A DNA stretch of 16,030 nucleotides, from the NCBI GenBank assembly GCA_027058255.1, contig JALUTE010000116.1:1-16030 (forward strand). The letters run 5' to 3'. This document shows positions 1-6,618 of the stretch, piece after piece. How positions within the stretch are numbered: position 1 is the stretch's first letter; each line of letters opens with the position of its first letter. The DNA comes from Methyloligella sp. (GTDB lineage: Bacteria; Pseudomonadota; Alphaproteobacteria; Rhizobiales; JALUTE01). The notes under the pieces are model-generated. The model was not told the origin of the DNA. It did not search any database and saw only the letters and a list, made by a program, of their open reading frames with translations. The position numbers were made by a program, and so were the translations under genes.

Positions 1-952
1 CGTCCGGATGGTCCTTGAGCAGCACATGGGCCAGCGCATTCAGGAAGCTGATGTCGCCATTGAGGATCGGCACGTGCACCGTGTTCTTCGGATTGATGTC
101 CTCGTATCCGGTGAGCGTGCCCGTACGCCGCGGATCGACGACCACGGTGGGAATATCGGCCTTCTTCTTGTAGTCGGCCGCCCGCCAATAGATGATCGGA
201 TGCGACTCCCGGGCATTGTGCCCGAAATGCATGATCATGTCGCACAGCTCGATGTCCTCATAGGCAAGCGGCGGCGTGTCCGAGCCGAGCGTCGCGAAAT
301 AGCCGGTGACCGCAGAGGTCATGCACATGCGGGCATTCGCCTCGATGGTGTTGGAGCCGAGAATCCCCTTCATGAACAGATTCTCGAGATACTGCCCCTC
401 CATGGTGAGCTGGCCCGAGCCGTAGAGGGCGATGGAGTTGCCGGTATATTTCTTGGCGAGGTGAGCGATCTTGTGCGCCACCATCTCGGACGCCTTCTCG
501 TAAGGCACCCGGGTGAAATGCTCGTCGTCGAAGGAGCCCTTGGTCTTGGAGATATATTCCAGATTGCCGTGGTTCGGCTTGTTCCATTCCTCCCAGACGT
601 CCTTGCGCACATAGCAGTCGCCTTCCAGCCGATCCACATAGATGGGCTCGGCCGCGGTCAGGCCCTTGATGCACTGGAGGCCGTAATTGGTGGGATGGTC
701 CTTGTCGGGCCGCATGGAGACGATCTTGCCGTTCTCCACCTGGATGATGGTGCCGCAGCCCACGCCGCAATAGGGGCACTGGGCGATGGCGGTCGTACGA
801 CCCGTCTCACCCTCCTGGGCGCTTGCCGGCGCCACCTCGAGCTCGGGATTGGCACCGGTCATGAGGCCGGTTCCGGCGGCCGCGGCCCCGGAGACGAATG
901 CGCTGGTCTTCAGGAAATCCCGGCGCGTGAACTTGTTCTTGATGCGTTTCAT
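1..952 (-). CDS. NapA-like Tat-exported molybdopterin oxidoreductase, N-terminal part (cut by window edge)
   Basis: Catalytic subunit of a periplasmic Mo-bisPGD enzyme of the DMSO reductase family; only the first 317 residues are in the window. Residues 1-45 form a Tat signal (TRRDFLKTS, likely cleavage after ASA). A [4Fe-4S] motif C-x2-C-x3-C-x27-C uses C59, C62, C66 and C94, inside CPYCGVGC. The motif NARMCMTSAV around C210 matches the Cys molybdenum ligand segment of nitrate reductases NapA/NasA and of formate dehydrogenases. VVVDPRRT follows at about residue 275. The stretch at about residues 100-150 is not the usual NapA linker, so this is not a textbook NapA. It lies 26 bp after the diheme cytochrome gene in the same orientation and is presumably cotranscribed. 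The ATG follows a GGAAGGA-type ribosome site. Nitrate is the most likely substrate given the NarX/NarL neighbours, but another oxyanion is possible. Confident of the family, not of the substrate. Confidence 0.85.
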   Translation of the reverse strand, partial: MKRIKNKFTRRDFLKTSAFVSGAAAAGTGLMTGANPELEVAPASAQEGETGRTTAIAQCPYCGVGCGTIIQVENGKIVSMRPDKDHPTNYGLQCIKGLTAAEPIYVDRLEGDCYVRKDVWEEWNKPNHGNLEYISKTKGSFDDEHFTRVPYEKASEMVAHKIAHLAKKYTGNSIALYGSGQLTMEGQYLENLFMKGILGSNTIEANARMCMTSAVTGYFATLGSDTPPLAYEDIELCDMIMHFGHNARESHPIIYWRAADYKKKADIPTVVVDPRRTGTLTGYEDINPKNTVHVPILNGDISFLNALAHVLLKDHPD

Positions 953-978
953 GGCTCTATTTCCTTCCGCCCGTCGCC

Positions 979-1647
979 TTACGAATTGCCCAGGCTGCGC
1001 AGATAGACGATGATGTCGTCGATCTCCTGGTCGGTGAGATTGGCCAGCCCGTCGGGGCCCTGGAAGCCGCGCATGCGCGTGTTCGAGCGCCCCTTCTTGA
1101 TGGTCTCGCGAATGAACCCGTCCGACACCTTGGACAGGAAGCCCGGCTTGCCGATGGCCGTGCCCGTGCCGCCGGCCTCGTAGCCATCGCCCTTCACGCC
1201 GTGGCAGGTAGCGCAAATGTAGTTGAACCACTGCTTGCCGAGCCGGGGGTCGCCATGCGCGTCCGGCTGGGCGTCGATTTCGGCGGCCCGGTTCTTCTGT
1301 GTCTCATGCGCGCGCAGAAAGGCGACGATGGCACGGATGTTCTTGCGCCCGAGATGGGCGAAGGGCGGCATGCCCGTGTCCTCGCGCCCGTCCCGGATGG
1401 TGGCCATGAAGAACTTGTCCGACGCCGTGGCCAGAAGCTCCGGATTGGTAAGCGACGGCGCCACGCCGGGCTTGCCGATGGCGTCGGCCTGATGGCAGAC
1501 CTCGCAGTTCTCCTTGAAGAGTTTTCGTCCCTTCTCGACCAGATCGGCGGGGGGCTTGCCCGCCCAGGCCGAACTCGCGAGGGCCAGCGAGAACACGATG
1601 GCGCTCAGCCCCGCGCCGAAGTGCGTTCGATGAGAAAACTGTGTCAC
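979..1647 (-). CDS. Secreted diheme cytochrome c
   Basis: Periplasmic electron carrier of 222 residues with two class I cytochrome c domains. Residues 1-29 form a Sec signal ending ASSAWA. Heme motifs are CEVCH (48-52) and CATCH (145-149). Candidate distal Met ligands are M93 in GMPPF and M192 in RMRGF. The start chosen is GTG at 1647 because GGAGG lies about 8 bases upstream; an ATG 27 bases further out would lack a comparable site and would place that site inside the coding frame. The gene sits between the multiheme quinol oxidase-like gene and the NapA-like gene, where canonical nap operons have NapB. It is not NapB by motif context: it looks like a tandem monoheme fold. It probably delivers electrons to the NapA-like enzyme and could also accept them from AioBA; both roles are inferred. 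Confidence 0.88.
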   Translation of the reverse strand: MTQFSHRTHFGAGLSAIVFSLALASSAWAGKPPADLVEKGRKLFKENCEVCHQADAIGKPGVAPSLTNPELLATASDKFFMATIRDGREDTGMPPFAHLGRKNIRAIVAFLRAHETQKNRAAEIDAQPDAHGDPRLGKQWFNYICATCHGVKGDGYEAGGTGTAIGKPGFLSKVSDGFIRETIKKGRSNTRMRGFQGPDGLANLTDQEIDDIIVYLRSLGNS

Positions 1648-1731
1648 CGTCTCTCCCTCCTTCTCCCTTGCCATGCTCGCCGATCGGCCCCTGGAGGCCG
1701 TGCCGCGCCCGCCCCGCTGGCGGCCCGCGGT

Positions 1732-2580
1732 CTAGTTCCAGCCCTCCCCGGCCGGTGGCTGCGTCATGCCCTCATGACACAGCTTGCAGGCGATCTTCTC
1801 CTTCTCGAGCCGCTCGTGCAGCGCGTCCGTCTCGGCCTCCTTGTCGAAACTCCGCGGAAGGCGATGCGCAACGCCCTTGTGGCAGTCGATGCAGGTCTGC
1901 CCCCATTTCTTTCCCAGGGCGTGCATGGTGCGCGCCCGCGCGCTCTGATCGGACAGCTTCATGAACGCGATCCCGTGGCAGTTCCGGCACTCCCGCGAAT
2001 CCGTATCCTTCATGTCCTTCCACACATGGCGCGCGAGCGTCAGGCGCCGGGCCTCGAACTTCTCCCGCGTGTCGATGGAGCCGATCAGCCAGTGGTAGAG
2101 CTCGTTGGTGGCCTTCACCTTGCGCACCACCTTGAACACCCACTCCTTTGGAACATGGCAGTCCGGACAGGTCGCGCGCACGCCGGTCTTGTTGGTGTAG
2201 TGACCGGTCTTGCGATATTCGCGATAGACATAGTCGCGCATCACGTGGCACGAGGTGCAGAAGACCTCCGTATTGGTCAGCTCCAGGCTCCAGTTGAAAC
2301 CGCCCCAGAGCGCCACCCCCGCCAGCACCGCCCCGGCGAGGCCGAGAAGCGGCCAGCGAAGCGCGGTCCGTATCACCAGGCCCGTCAGGCTTTCGCGAAA
2401 AGCGTCGAATCGCTCGCCGATCCGGCGCAGCCCGCCCCTGGGCGTCCGGCGGGGGCGCCCCCCGATTTCCCGTGTTCCGCGCACGCAATCCCATCGCTCT
2501 GCTGCACTCGAATCCTCGTCCAGGCTCAAGGATGCGGCCTCCGGGCCATGGCCGCAAAGTCCGCCTTGGTCGCACCCCAT
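1732..2580 (-). CDS. NapC/NirT-family membrane-anchored cytochrome c with five heme motifs
   Basis: Quinol-oxidizing cytochrome that would pass electrons from the membrane quinol pool to periplasmic carriers. With the ATG at 2580 it has 282 residues: an Arg-rich N-terminus, one membrane anchor at about 76-94, then CTSCH (108-112), CPDCH (138-142), CRNCH (198-202), CIDCH (230-234) and a fifth motif CKLCH (265-269) near the C-terminus. NapC and NrfH have four hemes; pentaheme TorC is much longer. Start choice is uncertain. The ATG at 2580 has GGAGGG about 10 bases upstream. An in-frame ATG at 2625 has AAGAGG 8 bases upstream but would put the operator-like hairpin inside the gene. A GTG at 2484 would give a more NapC-like short N-terminus. 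It is first in the leftward operon, 84 bp ahead of the diheme cytochrome. Confidence 0.88.
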   Translation of the reverse strand: MGCDQGGLCGHGPEAASLSLDEDSSAAERWDCVRGTREIGGRPRRTPRGGLRRIGERFDAFRESLTGLVIRTALRWPLLGLAGAVLAGVALWGGFNWSLELTNTEVFCTSCHVMRDYVYREYRKTGHYTNKTGVRATCPDCHVPKEWVFKVVRKVKATNELYHWLIGSIDTREKFEARRLTLARHVWKDMKDTDSRECRNCHGIAFMKLSDQSARARTMHALGKKWGQTCIDCHKGVAHRLPRSFDKEAETDALHERLEKEKIACKLCHEGMTQPPAGEGWN

Positions 2581-2594
2581 GGAAATCGCGCCCT

Positions 2595-2622
2595 CCTCTA
2601 CCTCCTTCGAGGTAGAGGGGTA
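2595..2622. promoter_or_regulatory. Putative NarL-type operator: 7-2-7 inverted heptamers plus an adjacent heptamer
   Basis: The NarL/NarP consensus heptamer is TACYYMT, bound best as inverted pairs spaced by 2 bp. Here TACCTCC (2599-2605) and, on the other strand, TACCTCG (2614-2608) form a 7-2-7 arrangement, each matching 6 of 7 positions. A third heptamer TACCCCT (2622-2616, minus strand) matches 7 of 7. The same bases form a 10-bp perfect hairpin (2595-2604 with 2609-2618, loop CTTC). The site lies just upstream of the multiheme cytochrome start and about 190 bp upstream of narX. The NarL-like regulator in this window has the same recognition-helix residues as E. coli NarL. An RNA hairpin masking the ribosome site is an alternative reading. 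Confidence 0.5.
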
Positions 2623-2661
2623 CATCGAATTAGCCTCTTGAAATCACGACATGAATGGCGT

Positions 2662-2683
2662 GTGCTCACAGGACGTGGAGCAC
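2662..2683. promoter_or_regulatory. Intergenic dyad GTGCTC-N10-GAGCAC
   Basis: A perfect 6-bp inverted repeat with 10-bp spacing lies in the divergent intergenic region between the multiheme cytochrome gene and narX. Dyads of this size are typical of dimeric regulators. It does not match the FNR consensus, and no partner is identified. I saw no clear TTGAT-N4-ATCAA box in this interval. Confidence 0.25.
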
Positions 2684-2802
2684 CTTGTCCACACGGCTGC
2701 GGGTTTTCGGGGGTATCCCCGCCCTGGACGCCGTCGCAAGGCTGCCGCCCCCTTCGATCCGCGACGCTTTGCGCCCATCCGGCAAGCCGCTAGGATAACG
2801 CC

Positions 2803-4914
2803 ATGGCCAGACAATCCGACATCCACGCGCTGCGCAAATCCCTGCTCTTGCGCATCGGCCTCGTCATGGGCGCCATCACTGCCCTCGCATTCTCCAGCAT
2901 GATGATCTCGGCCTGGATCGGCCGCACCGTTCAGGGCGAGGCGGCGGCCATCAATATCGCCGGCTCGCTGCGCATGCAGTCCTACCGGATCGCCGTCAAT
3001 ATCGTGAACCCGGCGGAGGTGGACCCCGCTCAGCACTGGAGGGTGCTCCGCCACCTGAGCGACGGGTTCGCACGGCGCCTGTCCGATTCGCGCCTCACCA
3101 GCATGCTGCCTGCCGACCCGGAGCACCCCGTTCGCCGCGCCTTCGAGGCGGTGGCGCGCCAATGGACGCAGGACATCAAGCCATTGCTCGACGTCTACAT
3201 CACCGGCATCACACCCTCGGCGGCGGAGCTCGAAAGGCCGGCGGCATCGGGCGCGCCCCGGGACGAGACGGGCCCAGACCGGAGCGCCATAAGCGCCGGT
3301 GCGGTGGCCAATCTGAAAGTGCGCTATCTGCTGGCCGCGCCGCGCTTCGTCAACACGATCGATGCCTTCGTCGGCACGCTGGAGCAGGATGCCGAGACCA
3401 AGATCTGGCATCTGCGCCTCTTTCACTGGATCGCCCTGGCCATCACCGTGGCTGTCGTGCTGCTCGCCATGGTGTTTGTCCATCGGCGTGTCCTGCGCCC
3501 TCTTCGCGAGCTCCTGGTGTGCGCCGAGCGGGCGGGCCAGGGCGACTTCTCCACCCGCACGCGCTATGTGGGAGGGGACGAGCTGGGCCGGCTGGGCGAG
3601 GCTTTCAATGCCATGGCGGGCGCTCTGTCCAAGCTCTACCGCGACCTCGAGGGCCAGGTGCGCGCCAAGACGGCCGACCTCGAGCAGAGCAACCGCTCGC
3701 TCGAATTCCTCTACCGCACCGTCAAGCGCCTGAACGAGGCGCCGCTGCCCGACACCACCTATGACGCGGTTCTGCGCGACATCGAGACGGTGGCCGATGT
3801 GCGGGCCAGCGCCGTCTGCCTGCGCGACGATGGCGGGGAGCGCGCTCACATGCTGGCGTCACGCGGCCCGACCGGCGAGCAGGACTGCATCTGCGGCCAA
3901 ACGGACTGCGTCAAGTGCTTCGGCGAGGGAACCACCCATGTGGTCCGACTCGAGGGGGCTGGCGGCGCGGCCCGCGATCTCACCTCCTTCCCCATCGCCG
4001 ACTCGCGCAACCGGCATGGCGTCCTGCTGGTGGAGCCACGCGATGGCGTCCAGCTCGCCGCCTGGCAGACGCGCCTGCTCGAGACCGCGGCGAGCCACAT
4101 CGCCATCGCCCTCACCATGTCCAAGCGCCATGCCGAGCAGCGCCGCCTCTCCCTCCTCGAGGAGCGCAGCGCCATCGCCCGCGAGCTGCATGATTCCATC
4201 GCCCAGTCCTTGTCCTTCTCCAAGATCCAGGTGAGCCGTCTCGAGGCGGAGCTCGCCAGGCTCCAGGGCGCCGACGAGGCCCGTTCGGTGGGGCGCGCCC
4301 TGCGCGAAGGGCTCACCCGCGCCTATCGCGAATTGCGCGAGCTTCTCACCACCTTCCGCCTGCGCATGAACGAGCGCGATCTGGCCACGGCGCTCAACGA
4401 TGCCGTCCGGGAGTTCGCCGAGAAGGGCGAGACGGAGATCACCTTCGTCAACGACCTGCACCACCACAGCCTCGGCCCCAATGAGGAGATCCATCTGCTC
4501 CACATCGCCCGGGAGGCCCTCTCCAACATCACCCGCCACGCCAAGGCGCGCCACGCCACCGTGGCGATCGCCAGCACCGAGAGGGGAGAGGTCACCCTGT
4601 CGGTGGAGGACGACGGCATCGGCATCCCGGCCAATGGCGCCAGCCGGCGCGCCGACCATTACGGTCTCGCGATCATGCGCGAGCGGGCCCACAGCCTGGG
4701 CAGCACGCTGCACGTCACGTCTCGCCCTGGCGGCGGCAGCCGCATCTCCCTCTCCTTCCTTCCCGTGGCGCTTCGCGTCGCGCGCTCGTCCGAGCGAGGG
4801 GCCGGCGAGCCCATCCCGCCAGTGCTCGCCGACGATGCTCCGGCCATGACCGGCGCCGGTGCCGAGGCCAGCGCCGCCCCGGCCGTTCAGCCCGCGGAGG
4901 TCGCGCGATCATGA
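2803..4914 (+). CDS. narX: NarX-like nitrate/nitrite-type sensor histidine kinase
   Basis: Inner-membrane sensor kinase of 703 residues. TM1 is at about 14-37. It is followed directly by the NarX/NarQ periplasmic P-box, seen as NIAGSLRMQSYR at 51-62; R57 corresponds to the nitrate-contacting Arg of E. coli NarX. TM2 is at about 206-226, then HAMP (about 228-280), a coiled coil, a GAF-like central module with a Cys cluster (C362, C364, C369, C372), and a HisKA_3 dimerization helix with phospho-acceptor H463 in ELHDSIAQSL. The HATPase domain (about 555-655) has VEDDGIGIP and a GGGSR box. An Ala/Pro-rich tail of about 45 residues follows. AGGA 8 bases before the ATG supports the start. The stop overlaps the narL start (ATGA), implying translational coupling. 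It is divergent from the NapA-like operon it likely controls. Sensing of nitrate is inferred from the P-box. Confidence 0.92.
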   Translation: MARQSDIHALRKSLLLRIGLVMGAITALAFSSMMISAWIGRTVQGEAAAINIAGSLRMQSYRIAVNIVNPAEVDPAQHWRVLRHLSDGFARRLSDSRLTSMLPADPEHPVRRAFEAVARQWTQDIKPLLDVYITGITPSAAELERPAASGAPRDETGPDRSAISAGAVANLKVRYLLAAPRFVNTIDAFVGTLEQDAETKIWHLRLFHWIALAITVAVVLLAMVFVHRRVLRPLRELLVCAERAGQGDFSTRTRYVGGDELGRLGEAFNAMAGALSKLYRDLEGQVRAKTADLEQSNRSLEFLYRTVKRLNEAPLPDTTYDAVLRDIETVADVRASAVCLRDDGGERAHMLASRGPTGEQDCICGQTDCVKCFGEGTTHVVRLEGAGGAARDLTSFPIADSRNRHGVLLVEPRDGVQLAAWQTRLLETAASHIAIALTMSKRHAEQRRLSLLEERSAIARELHDSIAQSLSFSKIQVSRLEAELARLQGADEARSVGRALREGLTRAYRELRELLTTFRLRMNERDLATALNDAVREFAEKGETEITFVNDLHHHSLGPNEEIHLLHIAREALSNITRHAKARHATVAIASTERGEVTLSVEDDGIGIPANGASRRADHYGLAIMRERAHSLGSTLHVTSRPGGGSRISLSFLPVALRVARSSERGAGEPIPPVLADDAPAMTGAGAEASAAPAVQPAEVARS

Positions 4915-5555
4915 GCGAGGCGCACTGCCGCGTGATCCTGATCGACGATCATCCCCTTTTCCGAAAGGGCGCGGCACAACTCATCGCCATGGACCCCGCC
5001 CTCGAGCTCATCGCCGAGGCCGCATCCGGCGAGGAGGGCGTGGTGCTCGCCACTCACCATCGCCCGGACCTGGTTCTCCTCGACCTCAACATGAAGGGCA
5101 TGGACGGCATCGCCACGCTGAAGGCCATGCGCGAGGCCGACCTGGACTGCCGCATTGTCATCCTCACCGTCTCCGACAATGAGAAGGATGTCGTGGCTGC
5201 GCTGCGCGCCGGGGCCGATGGCTATCTGCTCAAGGACATGGAGCCGGAGGACATCCTCGAGCGCCTGCGCATGGCGGCCCGGGGCCATCTCGTGCTCTCC
5301 GATGCGGTCTCCGAGCTCATCGCCCGGGCGCTGCGGGAGGAGGCCCCGCCCGAGAGCGCCGAGGAGGCCGGTCTCACCCCGCGCGAGATCGACATTCTGC
5401 GCCTGATCGCCGAGGGGCTCTCCAACAAGCGCATCGCCCGCGCGCTCGGCATCGTCGAGGGCACGGTCAAGGTCCATGTCAAGCACATCCTGCGCAAGCT
5501 GAAGCTGCGCTCGCGCGTCGAGGCCGCGGTCTGGGTCGTCGAGCACCTGCGCTGA
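4911..5555 (+). CDS. narL: NarL-like response regulator
   Basis: Cytoplasmic two-domain transcription factor of 214 residues, the usual NarL length. The receiver domain (about 6-122) has the acidic pair D12-D13 and phospho-acceptor D58 in LLDLNMKGMDG, plus a conserved K at about 109. The C-terminal LuxR/NarL-type helix-turn-helix (about 148-212) starts LTPREIDIL and carries the recognition helix TVKVHVKH, the same Lys-Val...Lys pattern that reads the heptamer in E. coli NarL. It is therefore expected to bind TACYYMT-like sites, which occur at 2599-2622. Translation is coupled to the kinase gene through a 4-bp overlap. FixJ-family relatives share this layout, but the pairing with a P-box kinase makes the NarL assignment strong. 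Confidence 0.92.
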   Translation: MSEAHCRVILIDDHPLFRKGAAQLIAMDPALELIAEAASGEEGVVLATHHRPDLVLLDLNMKGMDGIATLKAMREADLDCRIVILTVSDNEKDVVAALRAGADGYLLKDMEPEDILERLRMAARGHLVLSDAVSELIARALREEAPPESAEEAGLTPREIDILRLIAEGLSNKRIARALGIVEGTVKVHVKHILRKLKLRSRVEAAVWVVEHLR

Positions 5556-5570
5556 GGCGACTGCTCCCGG

Positions 5571-5600
5571 TTGCGCGCAGACGGTCGGGTGCGACATAAT
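5571..5600 (+). promoter_or_regulatory. Candidate sigma70-type promoter for the aioXSR operon
   Basis: TTGCGC (5571-5576) and CATAAT (5595-5600) are separated by 18 bp, matching the -35 and -10 consensus at 4 and 5 of 6 positions. Transcription would start near 5607. That would rule out an ATG at 5599 as the aioX start and favours the GTG at 5686. The element directly follows the narL stop. Judged by eye only. Confidence 0.35.
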
Positions 5601-5685
5601 GGCCGCTGGGGGGAATGCCGCAGCGCCGGGCCCTCCGGACGGCCCGAACGCAAGAACGACAAGACTGGCCAGGGATGGGCACGAG

Positions 5686-6618
5686 GTGACGAGGCGAGGA
5701 AAACCGCGCGGCGCTGCCGCTGCGCAGCCTGCGCTTGGCCCCGGGCTCGACCGGCGCGCCGTTATGCGTGCCATGGGCGCTGCCGGTGGGCTGGCCGTCC
5801 TGCACGCGTCGCGCGCTGCGTCATGGGCCGCGCCTCCCGCAGCGCCGCTCGCCTTCGGGCTCACCCCCGTGTTTCTCAACAACGACCTGGCGCTGCTCTC
5901 CTCGCTCCAGGCCTATCTGGAGAAAAAAACCGGGCGGCGCGTTCGCCTCGTCCAGAGGCGCACCTATCAGGAGATCACGGCCCTCCTCGTCTCCGGGCAA
6001 CTCGATGCGGCATGGATCTGCGGCTACCCGTTTGCCGCCTATCGCGAGCATCTCTCTCTCGTTGCCGTGCCCCTCTGGCGCGGCCGCCCGCTCTACCAGG
6101 CCTATTTCATCGCCGGCGCCGACCGCGACGTCTCCACCATCGAGGAGTGTCGCGGAGACGTGCACGCCTTCTCCGATCCCGACAGCAATTCCGGTTATCT
6201 CGTCACCGCTGCCTATCTGGCCGAGCGCCATGAGCGCCCGAGCTCCTTCTTCCGGCGCACCTTCTTCACCTATGGCCACCGCAATGTCGTGCGCGCGGTC
6301 GCCTCGGGTCTCGCGCGAAGCGGCAGCGTCGACGGCTATGTCTACGAGGTGATGCGCGAGACCGAGCCGGAGCTCACCCGCCGCACCAAGATCGTGAGAC
6401 GGTCGGAATGGCTCGGCTTTCCGCCCATTGCCGCCGCCCGCGCCAAGGCCGATGCGCCGGGCGTGCGTCACGTGCAGAGGGCGTTGATCGACATGCACCG
6501 GGAGGCCACGGGCCGCCAGGTCCTGGGCATGCTGCGGCTCGACGGCTTCACCCTTGCCGAGCCCAGGCTGTTCGACGCCATCGCCGCCAAGATGGCGCTC
6601 GTGCGGAGGCTCGGATGA
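5686..6618 (+). CDS. aioX: AioX-like periplasmic arsenite-binding protein (PhnD-type fold)
   Basis: Substrate-binding protein of the phosphate/phosphonate (PhnD) superfamily, about 310 residues. AioX proteins bind arsenite in the periplasm and signal to AioS. A Tat-like signal is visible (LDRRAVMRAMGAAGG, then a hydrophobic run ending in an Ala-rich cleavage region). The mature part begins near PLAFGLTPVF, typical of PhnD-like proteins. C112 in AAWICGYPFA is at about the position of the Cys essential for arsenite sensing in characterized AioX (Cys108). Start is uncertain: GTG 5686 gives a normal AioX length. ATG 5599 overlaps a promoter-like element, and ATG 5764 would delete the twin arginines. 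The stop overlaps the aioS start (ATGA). The position immediately before aioS-aioR supports the assignment. Confidence 0.87.
   Translation: MTRRGKPRGAAAAQPALGPGLDRRAVMRAMGAAGGLAVLHASRAASWAAPPAAPLAFGLTPVFLNNDLALLSSLQAYLEKKTGRRVRLVQRRTYQEITALLVSGQLDAAWICGYPFAAYREHLSLVAVPLWRGRPLYQAYFIAGADRDVSTIEECRGDVHAFSDPDSNSGYLVTAAYLAERHERPSSFFRRTFFTYGHRNVVRAVASGLARSGSVDGYVYEVMRETEPELTRRTKIVRRSEWLGFPPIAAARAKADAPGVRHVQRALIDMHREATGRQVLGMLRLDGFTLAEPRLFDAIAAKMALVRRLG

Noticed and set aside
1..952. Arsenate reductase ArrA or alternative arsenite oxidase ArxA
   Set aside because: The NARMCMTSAV Mo-ligand segment and the CPYCGVGC cluster motif fit the NapA/NasA/Fdh branch, and the partners are not ArrB/ArxB-type ferredoxin subunits.
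1201..2793. 530-codon plus-strand open frame opposite the cytochrome genes
   Set aside because: Shadow; the minus strand carries seven CxxCH motifs and signal or membrane segments.
2769..2796. Promoter TTGCGC-N16-TAGGAT just before narX
   Set aside because: The -10 candidate overlaps the likely ribosome site and would give a nearly leaderless transcript; too weak to call.
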